From: Phallusia mammillata
Taxonomy: Eukaryota; Chordata; Ascidiacea; Phlebobranchia; Ascidiidae
Assembly: GCA_003260075.1 (NCBI GenBank)
Contig: QLIY01000033.1
Coordinates: forward strand, 295,229 to 359,228
Direction of reading: 5' to 3'
DNA: 64,000 nucleotides
Within the stretch, counting starts at the first letter, position 1, and each line of letters begins with the position of its first letter. The notes beneath the pieces are model-generated. The model did not search any database. It saw only the letters and a list, made by a program, of their open reading frames with translations, and was not told the DNA's origin. This document shows, piece after piece, positions 42,001 through 54,044 of the stretch. The position numbers and the translations under genes were made by a program.

Positions 42001-44284
42001 AAAAACAGACAGCAAAAAAAACCATCAGCATTTACCCTTTTCTTCTTCTTGGAATGATGCCGATGTGAAACCTCTTCATCATTGTCCTAAACAGCAGAAA
42101 AAACATAAATTATATAAAGCTTTTATGAGCTTTATCTCCTTTTTCAAATATTTCTGGCTATGTAAACAAATACTTTTGTGTGGATATAAGACCGGACTCA
42201 GAAGTATTCCCCCCCCCCAAATATTTCTGGCTATGTAAACAAATACTTTTGTGTGGATATAAGACCAGACTCAGAAGTAGTAGCAGATATTGTTTACTGA
42301 CATTCTTTTTGTCGCCACCAGTTAGTCCTTCATCATAATCCAACTCTTCCTCAATGAGATCTGTTTCCATGGTGATCACGGGAACTCCTTCCACATCATT
42401 CTCCTCCAAATCCTCCTCCACCTTTGCCACATCCTGACCACAAAAAGTATACTTATGTCTGTGTTACAACAAAAGGTATTGCAACAAATTAATTTGTATG
42501 GTGCATTGAAACCTAGACATCTTATGATGTAACAATGCATATGATGGTCACTATCCTCACACTAAGCTGTTTTGAACTGCAGTAACCTGTGGTTTTGGGT
42601 GCTTGGTGTGCTTTTTTAAATGAGGTCATCCTATTTGGGAGAGAATACAGTAAACATCTTGACACTTCTTGTTGTGCCAATAGACAGCGTTCAACTCAAA
42701 TTAGCACAGTTGGGATATCTGACCTGACTAGTTTGCGACAGGTATGTTCATGTTAGTTTAACAAAAAAGTCACAACTTTCTATTAAATGTAGATTTAACT
42801 TTCTCACCTCAACGACATCATTTTGCTTGTCAGGTGATTCTTCTTTTTCTTCGTTTGATTTTTCTTCAGTTTCCATCTCCACACTTGGCTCTTCCGATTC
42901 AACAACATCATTAGGTTCAGGGTCTGCAGATTCTTTTTCCTTTTCTTTTTCCTGGATAGGAGAAACATCTTCGGCAGGTGGCACTTCTTCCTTGTCATCA
43001 ATCTCCTCTGTCTGCATTGCTTCAACACTTTTTGATTCTTGTTCCTCTACATTTTCTGTTTTGTTTTCTTCAGTAACAACTGAAGCAGTCGCTTCATTTT
43101 CCACTTCCGGTTTGTCAGCTTCCTTGTCACTCTTCTCTTTTACATTATTTTGCTCTTCCTCTACAACCTCATCTTCTTTTACTTTATTGTTGGCAACCAA
43201 CTTCTCCTCAACTTCATCCTGCTCTGTCGCAACATCTTCTTCTTTAACTTTTTCCACAGGAGCTGGATCTTCTGGTTTTTTATCTCTTTCAACAGTTTCT
43301 GGCTCTGTAGTTTCATTATCAGCATTGGTTTCTCCATTACTTTTCAATTCTACAGCTTCAAGTTGGTTTTCATCTGTGTTTTTGGCTTGTGCAATATTTT
43401 CATCAACTACACTTTGCTCTATTTCATTGTTAGTTTGGTCCTCGGCAATTTTTTCTTCGGATGTTGGATGTTCTGCAGTGAAGGATTCTGATCGTTTGGG
43501 CTCTTTAACCTCCTTAACCCCCTGCATATTTGAATAGTTGAGTAAGTTGCAAACAAATAAAAACTCTGAAGCTATATTTTTCAGATGTTTTAGGGTGGGA
43601 TACCTCTTAGCACATTGCACAGAGCTATTCACATGTTGCAAATATATTAATCAAGCCAATGGCCAATACAAATAATGCACAATGCTAAGAAAAACAAAAT
43701 TACAGTATATATTTAAAATCAAATGTTAAAATTAAAATTATAAATTCATGAATGAAATCAAACACAAATTATATTCTACCTTGAATTCATCTGTGCTTTC
43801 ATGGGCTGATGAGCCATCTTCTGTGGAATAATCAGTACTGGTATTAATTTGAGCAACAGCTTTTTTTGGGTGATCTTCTGATTCTGACTCGGCTTCAGAA
43901 GCGGAAGAAACTAAAAAGGAAAATGTAGTTTTGTTATAATCAGTCACCCAAATTGTTAGACGAAGAAATGCTGAAACAATAAACTTACATCTATGGTGCT
44001 GTTTTTGCAACATCTTTCGTTGATTTTCCAAATATTGTTTCACAAAATCATTTTCTGCTGTACTGCCAGCAATCTGTTCAAACAAAACCAGTTTATTATT
44101 TAATAAAACATGAACTAAAATACACCAGTGACAATTTTTTCTACACTTGGTGTTCAGTAAGTAAAAATTCTAGTGATGGGACGAGTACCTGGTATTCGGT
44201 ACTCGGTATCGAACGATTTTAGTGGTATTGATACTCGTACTCGGTATCGAAATATTTTACCTCAGATTTTGATACCGAAGGCCG

Positions 44285-44328
<44 letters not shown>

Positions 44329-47300
44329 ACTTTTTGCCAATATTTGCTTCGGACAGCACAAAATCTGGAAAAAGTTTTGCCAGGTTATGTATATTTTTTC
44401 ACAATCATGTGGAGATTACATTTTTCTGGAAGTGTGTGTGTGCGTGCCTGTACCCAGGCCATGGCAGATAAATTAGCCAATGATACACAACAAAGTACAA
44501 CACTATATTTAAGTACTTGGTAATCATACTCGGTATCGAAGGTATACATGTGGTACTTGTACTCGGTATCGTTACTCGCTTTAAAACCTGGTATCGTCCC
44601 AACACTAAAAATACCCTATCATTTAATACAATTGAATTTATCTCCATAGCAAATACAATGCAACTAACACAGGCAGTGTTTTTTTAATGTGTTTTGGGGG
44701 ACCGAAACGGACCTTAAAAAANATACGAATTTTACTACTGTTGTTTCAACCTGCAGAACATTGCCTACAAACAAAATCTGAGAATGGTTTATGGCTTATT
44801 TTATTGGTAGAGAATAAATACATCCTATGAAAAAGAAACCTTTGGTTTAGCTGTGAGGGTATTGTTTTTTTTTACCCCAACTTCAGCAAAAAAATTTTTT
44901 ACCCCATTTGACTATACTTGTAAAAAAAATCAAATGACTTTTTTTCAATCTACCAAATATTTTTTTGGCTTGTAGCAATGCTAATATTACATTCATCCAC
45001 AAAAATATGCTAAATTAGATGTTTGTGGCATGTACAGCAGAATCCGGTTAATCGCATCATTGATTTGCCAAGGGCATTTGATGCCATTAACCGGATTATG
45101 TGATAAACCGGTTGCTATGTAAACAGTACACACCGTTAACAAAAGTGCTTATTTTTACTTTCCCAGCTAAAACAAAGTTGCAGTGACGCTCAACTATGGC
45201 AATGGAGCAGTATTTTCGATCTTTTGTTGCCAAGAATTGAAAAAAACTACTATCAAGTCAAAACTAGATTTATTACTCTCAGCGCTATACATGACGTCAT
45301 GCTTCCTAACTGTCGTGGCTATGGTGCAATCACCCAAGTGTGTTGAAGAAACAGTAGAAACGCACGCACACTCTTTAATTGGCGCACATGTCACAGTTCG
45401 CTTGATTTGTGCTTTCTCTTGCAGTCAGGTTTATTTGAAATGATATGTTACATCGCATCGTAGACAAGGGGCCCAACATTTAAATTTAGGAACTTCCCTC
45501 TGACGACGGTTTATGACGTTTTAGTCTTGTTTTGGGTAGTTTTCACTTATATATGTGCTAGGCCTCTCGCTTTAATATACACGTAAAATGGCCTGTTGTT
45601 TCTGACCTATTTCGTTTTCTAGTTCAAACCAACGCGTTAAATGGCAAAGTGCTAGGTGCATATTTGTAAGCAAGCCCAAACCCAAAAGTACACAACCAAA
45701 ACCTGGTCAAACTTCGGCACATTCTACAGCGCAAGGGCGCTAAGGCGAGCTGCATCAGTTTCTATTATAACCTGTTATCCAATTGACAAAACGAATAATT
45801 GATTTTAGCAAACCGTTAAAGACTCAAGAGTGTGGCTTACTTTCTAGCTTACTCAGCAAAACTGCAGCAGCAAGATTAGCATGACTGTCATGTGATCAAC
45901 ATGTGATCGTTGCTTCAAAAATTTAAACCAGCAACAAATACTAGAGGAATAAATGCCTTTTTTAATCGGTGATCCACCTAATAAGTTGCACAAGGTCACG
46001 AATAGAAGACATAAAATATGGCAATCATTGGCATGTGGGCTTGTTTGACTTTCACATAGAGATTATCAATCCGGTTAATCGCATATTTTGTTGAAAATCG
46101 ATGTAAATATCCGGTTTATACGTTTATGCTATAAACCGGTATGTGATTAACCGGACGATTTTCTTAACAAACAAAACTAAAACATATTGTTACACAGTAT
46201 TTTGTATCATATACATGTCAACATAGGCGCCAAACACGGGTATGCCGGGTATGCCAGGCATACCCGAACGAAAACCTCGGGTATGCGGCATACCCGAGAA
46301 TTGGACTAACGTTAGTCGTGCGTTTATGGAAATTATTGTGATACGAACCAATACGTAACATATACAATTGATTTCAATCGCGTTCATTGTTTCACAGCCC
46401 ATGAATTGTTGGCATTGATTACAATTCACAATTGTAACGTCTTCAAGAAGCATTAGAATTTAAACATTAAAGGGTGATAAAAAGCACAGCAAATGTTGGC
46501 GCCCCCCCCCCAGTTGCACAAGGTCACGAATAGAAGACATAAAATATGGCAATCATTGGCATGTGGGCTTGTTTGACTTTCACATAGAGATTATCAATCC
46601 GGTTAATCGCATATTTTGTTGAAAATCGATGTAAATATCCGGTTTATACGTATATGCGATAAACCGGTATGCGATTAACCGGACGATTTTCTTAACAAAC
46701 AAAACTAAAACATATTGTTACACAGTATTTTGAATCATATACATGTCAACATAGGCGCCAAACACGGGTATGCCGGGTATGCCAGGCATACCCGAACGAA
46801 AACCTCGGGTATGCGGCATACCCGAGAATTGGACTAACGTTAGTCGTGCGTTTATGGAAATTATTGTGATACGAACCAATACGTAACATATACAATTGAT
46901 TTCAATCGCGTTCATTGTTTCACAGCCCATGAATTGTTGGCATTGATTACAATTCACAATTGTAACGTCTTCAAGAAGCATTAGAATTTAAACATTAAAG
47001 GGTGATAAAAAGCACAGCAAATGTTGGCGTTCGCTTGCGGGAGGAGGGGAAACTCAGCTGTCTCGGGTTAAACGTCAACAAGCACGTAGCGTTTGTGAAA
47101 TAAACTATGAGAGTACAGTCCAATCGTCGTTCTAACAGCTTCTACCGCAAGGACAACGACTGTCTAGTTTCAACCGAAAAAACAACAACGCTTATTGTTA
47201 CGTCGTACTTTTCCCAAAACTAACGTGTTAGCTTATCGAAAGGTACTTTTCCCAAAACTAATCCCCCCCCCCCAATTGTAACGTCTTCAAGAAGCATTGG

Positions 47301-48446
47301 AATTTAAACATTAAAGGGTGATAAAAAGCACAGCAAATGTTGGCATTCGCTTGCGGGAGGAGGGGAAACTCAGCTGTCTCGGGTTAAACGTCAACAAGCA
47401 CGTAGCGTTTGTGAAATAAACTATGAGAGTACAGTCCAATCGTCGTTCTAACAGCTTCTATCGCAAGGGCAACGACTGTCTAGTTTCAACCGAAAAAACA
47501 ACAATGCTTATTGTTACGTCACAAACGTTTAGGTTGGTACTTTTCCCAAAACTAACGTGTTAGCTTATCGAAAGTTTCTGGCAGGTTAGGACATCGTTTG
47601 AAGTACACTAAACTTTAAATTTAATACTGCATACAAGTCAAACGAAACAAGCGACTTTAAAACATATAAAACGATTTTTGTAATGGCTAGGACAGAAGTA
47701 TGTGTGCTTTGTTGCGTGAAAACAAATCTTTTTTTGATAGTTATTACAGAGAAAACAAAAGTCAAACATTATAGTAATTTGCGACGTAAGGTGATATCCG
47801 AGCAAAATCTATTTTATCTTTATTGTTCCGCCTCCCTGTAATTTCGGCAAATGGGTCCATTTTTTGCAATGTGAAACGCAGTGTTAGCGCGCACAAACAT
47901 GCGTTGAATTGTAACAGAAGCAGAAGAGCCTGGCGGCGGAATTATGTTGTGTAAACTCATATACTGCAAGAATTAAAGTAATCCCACGATATGAGGCAAC
48001 AAAAAATGAATTTGGCACTACATGACGTCATATAATATGGCATACCCGGGAAAAATTTAAAGTCGGCGCCTATGCATGTCAATATCAGTAAGAAAAAAAA
48101 TGCATACTTACATCAGAGTTTGGTTGAACTGCTGCTTCCGAACTTCGTGCAGCTTTCTGCAAATATTCCAACTGTACAGCCTGCAAAAAACATCTTCATT
48201 ACAAACCACAAAAACACCATATTAAAAAACCTTAAACAGTACAGCCATGCAATTACAGTTGCATGTCCTCCATAAATGTTGAGTATTGGGTTTATTGTGT
48301 CGTTAACTTACAGCTTTTAGTCGTTTCAAGAGCGTTGCCTTGTTGCCACTATGTGGAAGATTACGCAATTTGCAGGCTTCCTTTAGCTCAGCAACCTTCA
48401 TTTCTTTTAAAGGTCGCCCTCCAATCATAACTTCATCCTCTCCCAT
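34590..48446 (-). CDS. ACIN1: Acinus (apoptotic chromatin condensation inducer), 23 exons
   Basis: Acinus is a nuclear scaffold of the ASAP complex (with RNPS1 and SAP18) tied to the exon junction complex and splicing. Exons in order: 48446-48312 (SAP domain, [20 protein letters not shown]), 48180-48112 ([13 protein letters not shown]), 44073-43989 ([11 protein letters not shown]), 43910-43780, 43521-42808 (238 residues, very acidic), 42433-42298, 42086-42036, 41880-41818, 41748-41711, 41492-41426, 40533-40476 (RRKISI), 39587-39472 ([15 protein letters not shown]), 38967-38890, 38791-38636 (acidic), 38523-38450 (RRSIS), 37986-37783 and 37636-37529 (RRM-like: [23 protein letters not shown]), 37386-37261, 37085-36900, 36545-36461, 36061-35807 ([14 protein letters not shown], cut by a C run), 35335-35162, 34791-34590. 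Phases agree throughout except across the C run. The SAP, KQYLE, RKRRWG, RRM-like and KLLD motifs all match vertebrate Acinus in order. The C-terminus is Ser/Asp-rich and ends RAKRAR instead of the vertebrate Arg/Ser-rich tail. Confidence 0.93.
35966..36029. other. 64-base C run inside the Acinus RSB motif
   Basis: The run lies between KLLD and LTDEQ of Acinus. In vertebrates these flank the RNPS1/SAP18-binding motif (about 16 residues). The coding sequence of that motif is therefore missing from the assembly, not from the gene. Confidence 0.8.
38888..39075. repeat. Assembly duplication of an Acinus exon
   Basis: Exon 38890-38967 and flanking intron are repeated at 39001-39073 after a 10-base C run (38991-39000), with one substitution noted. 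Only one copy is needed by the frame. Confidence 0.8.
39660..40420. repeat. Two further assembly duplications in Acinus introns
   Basis: Bases 39662-39788 recur at 39799-39925 across the C run 39789-39798. Bases 40005-40192 recur at 40203-40385 across the C run 40193-40202. The copies carry small indels and substitutions, as two alleles would. Confidence 0.75.
42146..42281. repeat. Assembly duplication around a C run
   Basis: About 63 bases (AAATATTTCTGGCTATGTAA and following) flank the C run 42209-42218 on both sides, just beside the Acinus exon 42298-42433. Confidence 0.75.
44171..44607. mobile_element. hAT-like element with CGGTATCG repeats
   Basis: The ends TAGTGATGGGACGA and TCGTCCCAACACTA are inverted repeats matching at 13 of 14 positions. 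The body has several copies of ACTCGGTATCG. A 42-base C run (44287-44328) removes part of it. The flanking octamers aaaaattc and aaaatacc match weakly. It is in the second Acinus intron. Confidence 0.5.
45983..47580. repeat. Two overlapping assembly duplications in an Acinus intron
   Basis: About 518 bases (45984-46501) recur at 46512-47028 across the C run 46502-46511. About 300 bases (46958-47262) recur at 47274-47580 across the C run 47263-47273. The copies differ at scattered bases and by a small indel. They inflate the true length of this intron. Confidence 0.8.
46222..48074. mobile_element. Inverted-repeat element with perfect 8-bp target duplication
   Basis: The ends are CATAGGCGCC and GGCGCCTATG. 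Both are flanked by the octamer CATGTCAA (46214-46221 and 48075-48082), which supports a hAT-type insertion. Sub-terminal GGGTATGCC/GGCATACCC motifs are also inverted. The length here is inflated by assembly duplication, so the real element is nearer 1 kb. No transposase frame was seen. Confidence 0.65.
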
Positions 48447-49686
48447 TGCTGCTGTATTTCTCAGTCAGTTATAATATAATTATTCCAATATTCTGAACAT
48501 AAATAGCCTGGATAATAATGAAAATATTACATTTTATATGTTTGTGACTTGTGTACCAGACACAGAATCACTTTTCATGTTGCGGCAAGTTAAAATGAAT
48601 TTGCAATTATACTGCAATATATTTTGTAATGACTCATTGCAATTAAAGTGCAATATACTTTTTATTAAGAGTACAAAACAAAAAAACAATTATTCAACCA
48701 CACACGCACATCCCACATTTTATTTTCAAGCGAATTGCCAAGCCAAACATATCGCTCATCCGTTATTTACTCATCAAACAATCCTAAACAGCACAGTCAC
48801 CTGCAAGATCGTGATTACAACCGATAGATATCCTTGTTATTACATTTTTGACTGGATTTCCAAACACCTCAATTGACGGTGTATGTGCAGTACGTTTAAT
48901 ATAAAATCACATGCATTCTTGTTTTTTTCCGCCCCAATTTGACCCAAAAAATATCCGGATTGGACGAAGATCCGGTTTTTACGATGTTGTTATCTAATTC
49001 CAGACAGGGCTGTTTGGGTACACATGCCTTTAAATGGGATAATTTACTACCCAATATTAAGAACATATTGATTACCTAAAAAGAATTAGCGACATGACGT
49101 CAGTTAAATGTTGTCTAGTATCATTGGTGCCATGAACTGCAACACACTGAACCGCATACACCTCCTATCATAGATACTATAAAACACTAAAAAAACGTAT
49201 CTATGGTTTGATCTACAAATGAGCTATTATAAGGTAAAAAAAACCGCATTAGGAGATTATTATGCTTCAGTGCACACGAAGACGCGGTAATCAGCGAAGC
49301 ATAATATTACAACTTGGTTTCTGGATTTAATGATGTGAAGCGAATTGATGTTCGTTAATGATCAAATGTTTTGTTGCCTTTTGTTACATCTTTTCGGCCC
49401 ATAGAATTGCGATTTGATAAAATAAAGCAGTAATCAAAATTTTTCATGTTTACATTTGTGAGTAACATACAAACAATTGCTGAACTATGGTCAACTATTG
49501 TAATATTGAATGTTACTTGTGTAATAATCAAAACATAATTGTTTGAAGACATTACTTTCGTCCCATAGTGTAGACAGTTTAGTGAAATAAAGATTGTAAC
49601 ATTAAAGACATAACTCATTGTTTTTATATTTAGTTACACGAAATATTTAGTAAAGTCAAGTACTGTGGAGAAACAAAACCAAAAAC
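48447..49686. other. Divergent spacer between Acinus and LIN52
   Basis: The two genes point away from each other across 1.2 kb. On the minus strand an AAATACAG acceptor-like site ends 5 bases before the Acinus ATG. On the plus strand ATATTTAG acceptor-like sites precede the LIN52 ATG. A hairpin with ATTATGCTTC/GAAGCATAAT arms lies near 49258-49309. No gene is seen. Confidence 0.4.
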
Positions 49687-50031
49687 ATGTCAACAAACAC
49701 CAGCAGCAACGGCGAACTGGAACAACTTCTAAGCTATGAAAAACTTGACCGAGCTTCACCTGATCTTTGGCCTGAACAAATGTCCGGTGTTTCTGATTTT
49801 ATGTCATCGTTAAAAAGTCCAATGTCTCCGAACTCACCTCCCAAGTGGGCTGGAGAAGCTGAAGATGATATTAACATGCTACAAGAGTTTGGGAGTTTAA
49901 CCACTGCAGGCCTGATGGAAAAAATCAGGGACTTGCAAAACTTGGCATACCAGTTGGGTTTAGACGAGTCCAGAGAAATGACAAGAGGAAAGTTTTTAAA
50001 CATCTTGGACAAACCGAAACCTAAACACTGA
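49687..50031 (+). CDS. LIN52: LIN52, DREAM/MuvB complex subunit
   Basis: LIN52 is a small core subunit of MuvB. It recruits p107/p130 to form the DREAM repressor of cell-cycle genes. This 114-residue, single-exon frame matches vertebrate LIN52 closely in length and sequence. The LxSxExL pocket-binding motif is LLSYEKL (residues 14-20). The DYRK1A site RASP, Ser28 in human, is Ser24 here within DRASPDLWPEQ. The C-terminal half holds SLTTAGLMEKIRDLQNLAYQ and then the conserved DESREMTRGKFLNIL. The start is the first Met of the frame. DTD1 follows on the same strand after 340 bases. Confidence 0.95.
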   Translation: MSTNTSSNGELEQLLSYEKLDRASPDLWPEQMSGVSDFMSSLKSPMSPNSPPKWAGEAEDDINMLQEFGSLTTAGLMEKIRDLQNLAYQLGLDESREMTRGKFLNILDKPKPKH

Positions 50032-50371
50032 CTATGCACTGATTGTGGCTTTTAACATGCCCAAAGTGATTGGAGATGACATGGATTTATGGATTATATA
50101 ATGGAAGCTGGGATGACCTCTACAACACCTTGTATTGCAAACAATTCTTTACTACATCAGTAATTTATCTTACCAAATACATGTTTTTTTTTTGTATGTT
50201 CTGTGCAACTCCCTTTACTTTATTTAGTGTTTTTATGGTAAAAAAAATGGATACCATTGTGGTTGTTTAGTTGGTGTACTCATTTTGACTTTATTTTCTC
50301 TTTCTTTTGATTTAATACAGTGAAGTGTGTCTAGTTTGCACATGATTTTGTAAGTAACTGAAACACTACAA
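50032..50371. other. LIN52-DTD1 spacer
   Basis: This spacer holds the LIN52 3' region and the DTD1 leader. A pyrimidine tract and AATACAG acceptor (50315-50321) precede the DTD1 ATG by about 50 bases. The short same-strand spacing with an acceptor fits an operon resolved by trans-splicing, but independent promoters are not excluded. Confidence 0.35.
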
Positions 50372-50894
50372 ATGAAGGCAATCGTCCAGAGGGTTGCAAG
50401 TGCCAGCATTATTGGTGAGCTGATCTTTTCTCTTATTTTTAAACAAAAACTTGCCGTTTGTGTGGTGAGCTTTTTATGTGTGTTCATACATGTTGTAGTA
50501 TACATTTGCCTCAGTGACATCACTGACATATGTTTAACATTAAATCTATATTACACTCAATATGCTTGCAGTGGGAGATGAACTGGTAAGTTCTATCGGT
50601 CGAGGAATCTGTGTCTTATTAGGTATTTCACGAGATGACAATTCCAAAGATACTGAATTCATGTAGGTATTTACATACTTCTTAGATAAGAAGATATCCT
50701 TTAATGGTTGGTTTCCCAAAACAATGTTGTTTCATTAATTGAATGTTATTTTTATGGTCAAAGTATGATCTCAAGTTAAAACTGTAGTAGTCTTGTCACA
50801 TTATATATTGTTGTAAACAGGGTAAGAAAACTCCTCAATTTACGAGTATTCAATGATGAGAATGAAAAGCGATGGTGCAAAAGTGTGAAAGACC

Positions 50895-50961
<67 letters not shown>

Positions 50962-51675
50962 ATTTTTTATTGTCTTTACGAAATATCTTGGTCAGAAGTG
51001 TGTACTACGTTGCTGGAATATAACTACTATCAACCCTACTGTTTTGGTTAAATAACAAAGTTTTTTTTCAGTTCACACTGCAGGCAATACTAAAAGGCAA
51101 CAAGCCAGATTTCCATGGTGCAATGATGGCTGATACATCAGAAGCATTTTACAATGACTTTCTTGCAGAGCTTCGTAAAAACTATGATCCAGAAAAAATT
51201 AAAGGTATGATAATACAACCCACTAAATTCTTTTTTAGATGGCAGTTGTCAAGAAAGTCAATCTTGACTGATTCCGCAACCTTTATCCTTGTGAGATACA
51301 ATACACCAAACAAGCTGAAAGTTTGTTGTGTCGTTACAGATGGGAGGTTTGGGGCTCATATGCAAGTTCACATACAAAATGATGGACCAGTTACGATAGA
51401 AGTCAATTCACCACCTCCAAAAATGGTTAGTTCAATTAAACCTATAGCCTTCTCCACTTGATTTAGAAGGCTATTTTGCTGTTGCTGTTTGGCTTGTGAC
51501 CAAAACACATATTCAGACTATTTCGGCCTGAAGTTTTCTGCCTAATGCTGTAAATGGTTGCGGACTGTGGTGATTGCCGACAAGTTGCCTCAAAAACATA
51601 ATTTATTTTTTACACATGCAGAGCAAAAAATCAGTGGAAGAAAAAAAGGCACAGAAAGAAAAATCAGAAACATGA
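50372..51675 (+). CDS. DTD1: D-aminoacyl-tRNA deacylase 1
   Basis: DTD removes D-amino acids and glycine mischarged onto tRNA in the cytosol. Exons: 50372-50414 (MKAIVQRVASASI), 50572-50662 (GRGICVLLGIS), 50821-50895 (RKLLNLRVFNDE, then cut by a C run), 51072-51204 (FTLQAILKGNKPDFHGAM), 51340-51425 (FGAHMQVHIQNDGPVTIE), 51622-51675 (SKKSVEEKKAQ, stop). The Gly-cisPro motif is preserved in NDGPVT. The SQFTL catalytic-site motif is half lost, because the Ser-Gln end falls in the C run 50896-50961 and the exon restarts at FTLQ. The Lys/Glu-rich tail is shorter than the human one. Confidence 0.92.
50896..50961. other. 66-base C run inside DTD1
   Basis: The run cuts the third DTD1 exon after WCKSVKD. 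Family comparison predicts about ten further residues up to the Ser-Gln of the catalytic motif, plus the donor, in the lost stretch. Confidence 0.75.
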
Positions 51676-52016
51676 CACAAACTTCTACAAAAGAAATTTG
51701 CTTTCCAGAGCTTTATGAACTTACCAGGTTTCCGACCTTCCATGAACTGTTTTTGCACTACAAGACACAATTTTACAATACTGACTTCTTTACCTTTCTA
51801 GGGTGTTGTTTGCATCTTTACCAACAGCGACAAATTTTCACTTGCATGTTGCTGTTGTCATGATTCTTGAGAGGTGGTAGTATGCATTTCAGAAGCTTCT
51901 GGTGGTCCTGTATATTTTGGTGAAACTTATTACTTGACCAGTTGCTGAATGATTAAGATAATTCGCCATTAAAGCAGATATTGCACATTTTAACAGCGTT
52001 AAGTTTTTGTCTAGTG
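51676..52016. other. DTD1 3' flank
   Basis: No gene is seen. An ATTAAA near 51968 could serve as a polyadenylation signal. The stretch ends at the target duplication GTCTAGTG of the hAT-like element at 52017. Confidence 0.4.
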
Positions 52017-52143
52017 CAGGGGTCACCAAACTACAGCCAGCAGGCTGGATCCGGCCAACGAGGCCATTTCATCCGACCCATGACCACATTTCTTGGTTTT
52101 ACTTTCGGGGAAAGTTTTTCTGACATGACATGTACAATTAATT

Positions 52144-53591
52144 ATGGGTCCCCTTCCCTGAAGGGGACTCATATTGATTTTTTTTGTTTTTTTCTTCTCA
52201 ACGTTTGTCCGACTCGTTTTTCCATCAAATGTTTGATGGATTTGGCTGAAATTTACACAGATGGTAGATATAGTTATGTAGATGTGCATCCCACTTTGTT
52301 TTTGTTGATAACCCTAGTATTTACCCCGCTACCCCCTAAAATGGGTGAGTTTGTAAACAGTGTCAGAATTGGCTGAAATTTGGATAGCTTATAGAGTATG
52401 CCATTTATAGATGTCGATTGGTGTGTTCAACCCTGTAGCCCCAACATTTACCCCACAAGCCCCCAAAGTGTAAAACGTATTTGTATGTTACTGGGCACCA
52501 CAAACGAAAGATTTCTGTTGCTCAATAGTGTTACAAGGGCAAGCAGTTGTATGTTACTCGTTTGTGACTTTGTGGATTGCTTGGTGAACATTTTTGTGCC
52601 ATGGCAGTTAGGGGGTTGTTAACAGCCCTATGACGTCAGAAACATTAACGGTTGTTGCTCAAAACACCTCTAGTGGTCGAAATTTTAAACATTGGCGGAT
52701 TGGGCTGAAATTTTGCAGTACTATTGATTGAGTCATTGAGGTTTCATATTTTTTTAGTTTGTGTGTCGGACCCCATTAGTTACCCTACTAGCCCCCTAAA
52801 ATGGGTCAGTTTTTTAAACAGTGTCGGGATTGGATAAAATTTGGGTAGTATGTGGACTATGCAATTTGTAGGTTTCAATTGATGTGTTTTACCTTGTAGC
52901 CCCAACATTTACTTAACTAGCTCCCCCAAAAAAATGAACTTTTAAAAAATGTCCTAATTATATGAAATTTGCAAAGTTTATTAAACATATTAAGTCCTCA
53001 AATGTTATGTTTTGCCATGTAGCACCACAACTTAACCAACTAATATCTAAAATGTGTAACCTTTTTTACAATGTTCGAATTGAATGAAAATTGGACAGCT
53101 TATAGAATTTGCCATTCATTTTTTGTTTTACCCCATTATGCCACTACTTACTCCTTTGTTTCTTTGAAAAAGAACGTTAAATAGGACATACTTCAAACAA
53201 TACCTGGGGTGAATCTAAATTTATATAGTTTGTNNNNNNNNNNNNNNNNNNNNNNNNNNNNNNNNNNNNNNNNNNNNNNNNNNNNNNNNNNNNNNNNNNN
53301 NNNNNNNNNNNNNNNNNNNNNNNNNNNNNNNNNNNNNNNNNNNNNNNNNGTAATAAATAAATTTACGCCACTACTTACTCCTTTGTTTCTTTGAAAAAGA
53401 ACGTTAAATAGGACATACTTCAAACAATACCTGGGGTGAATCTAAATTTATATACTTTGTACTCTGCATAGTATTAATATTTAAGCCCATCACTGCGTCC
53501 TGATCACTGCGTTTTACCTCACAACACTAAACATTCACATGTTTATCTCTTGAAATACATTATCTAAACTTTGCATGTGGTGGGGACCCAT
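52144..53591. mobile_element. Nested repeat with ATGGGTCCCC ends and tandem units
   Basis: The ends ATGGGTCCCC (52144-52153) and GGGGACCCAT (53582-53591) are inverted. The interior is built of diverged tandem units carrying TTTACCCC..AGCCCCC..AAATGGGT and GGCTGAAATTTGG motifs. Related ends occur near 11030 and 12733 (GGGGACCCATAATAACG) and 61080, so it is a dispersed family. Confidence 0.5.
53234..53349. other. N gap (116 bases) with duplicated flanks
   Basis: About 85 bases before the gap (GCCACTACTTACTCCTTTGT and following) recur directly after it at 53370-53455, so the two contig ends overlap and the gap is artificial. Confidence 0.85.
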
Positions 53592-54044
53592 GAGTTTCTG
53601 CTTGCAGAAACAGCTAAGGTTATAAAAGACAGTAGATGGTATGGGACCCAACATAATATAAAATAAGCATAGGAAATATATCAATGTTTTAAAATAGGTT
53701 ATAGTGTATATGCAGGGGCAATATGTGCTAAGCCACCCTTCTAGTTTTATCCAGTTTCATAGGATTACAACGCTCTTTGTTAATTGTGTGCGAACAATTG
53801 CCTTTGTTACTTGTGATGTAATATAGAAGCATTGCCGGTAAGATGCGACTAACTATACAAGTTAACAGTCATATCACCAGACTTCAAATAGGATTGTAGA
53901 AGAGACAATTTCTTAGCGGCCACATGAAAATCGCCTCGTGGGGCAAGTTTGGAAAGACGGCACTAGGGCATGCAAACTATGCAGCCCTCACGAATCATTA
54001 TTAAACTTATCCAGCCCACAGTGAAAAAAGTTTGGTGACCTCTG

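Larger units (their letters stand above)
52017..54044. mobile_element. hAT-like element, about 2 kb, non-autonomous
   Basis: The ends are CAGGGGTCACCAAACT and AGTTTGGTGACCTCTG. Flanking octamers GTCTAGTG (52009-52016) and GTCTATTG (54045-54052) match at seven of eight positions. No transposase frame is present. Most of the interior is a second repeat (52144-53591) and an N gap at 53234-53349. Confidence 0.75.

Noticed and set aside
42827-43537. 236-residue serine-rich open frame on the plus strand
   Set aside because: It is the antisense of the acidic Glu-rich Acinus exon 42808-43521, whose codon pattern forces an open opposite frame.
46190-46981. Identical 87-residue frames repeated at 46190 and 46718
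   Set aside because: They are copies of one assembly-duplicated transposon end with no recognisable protein.
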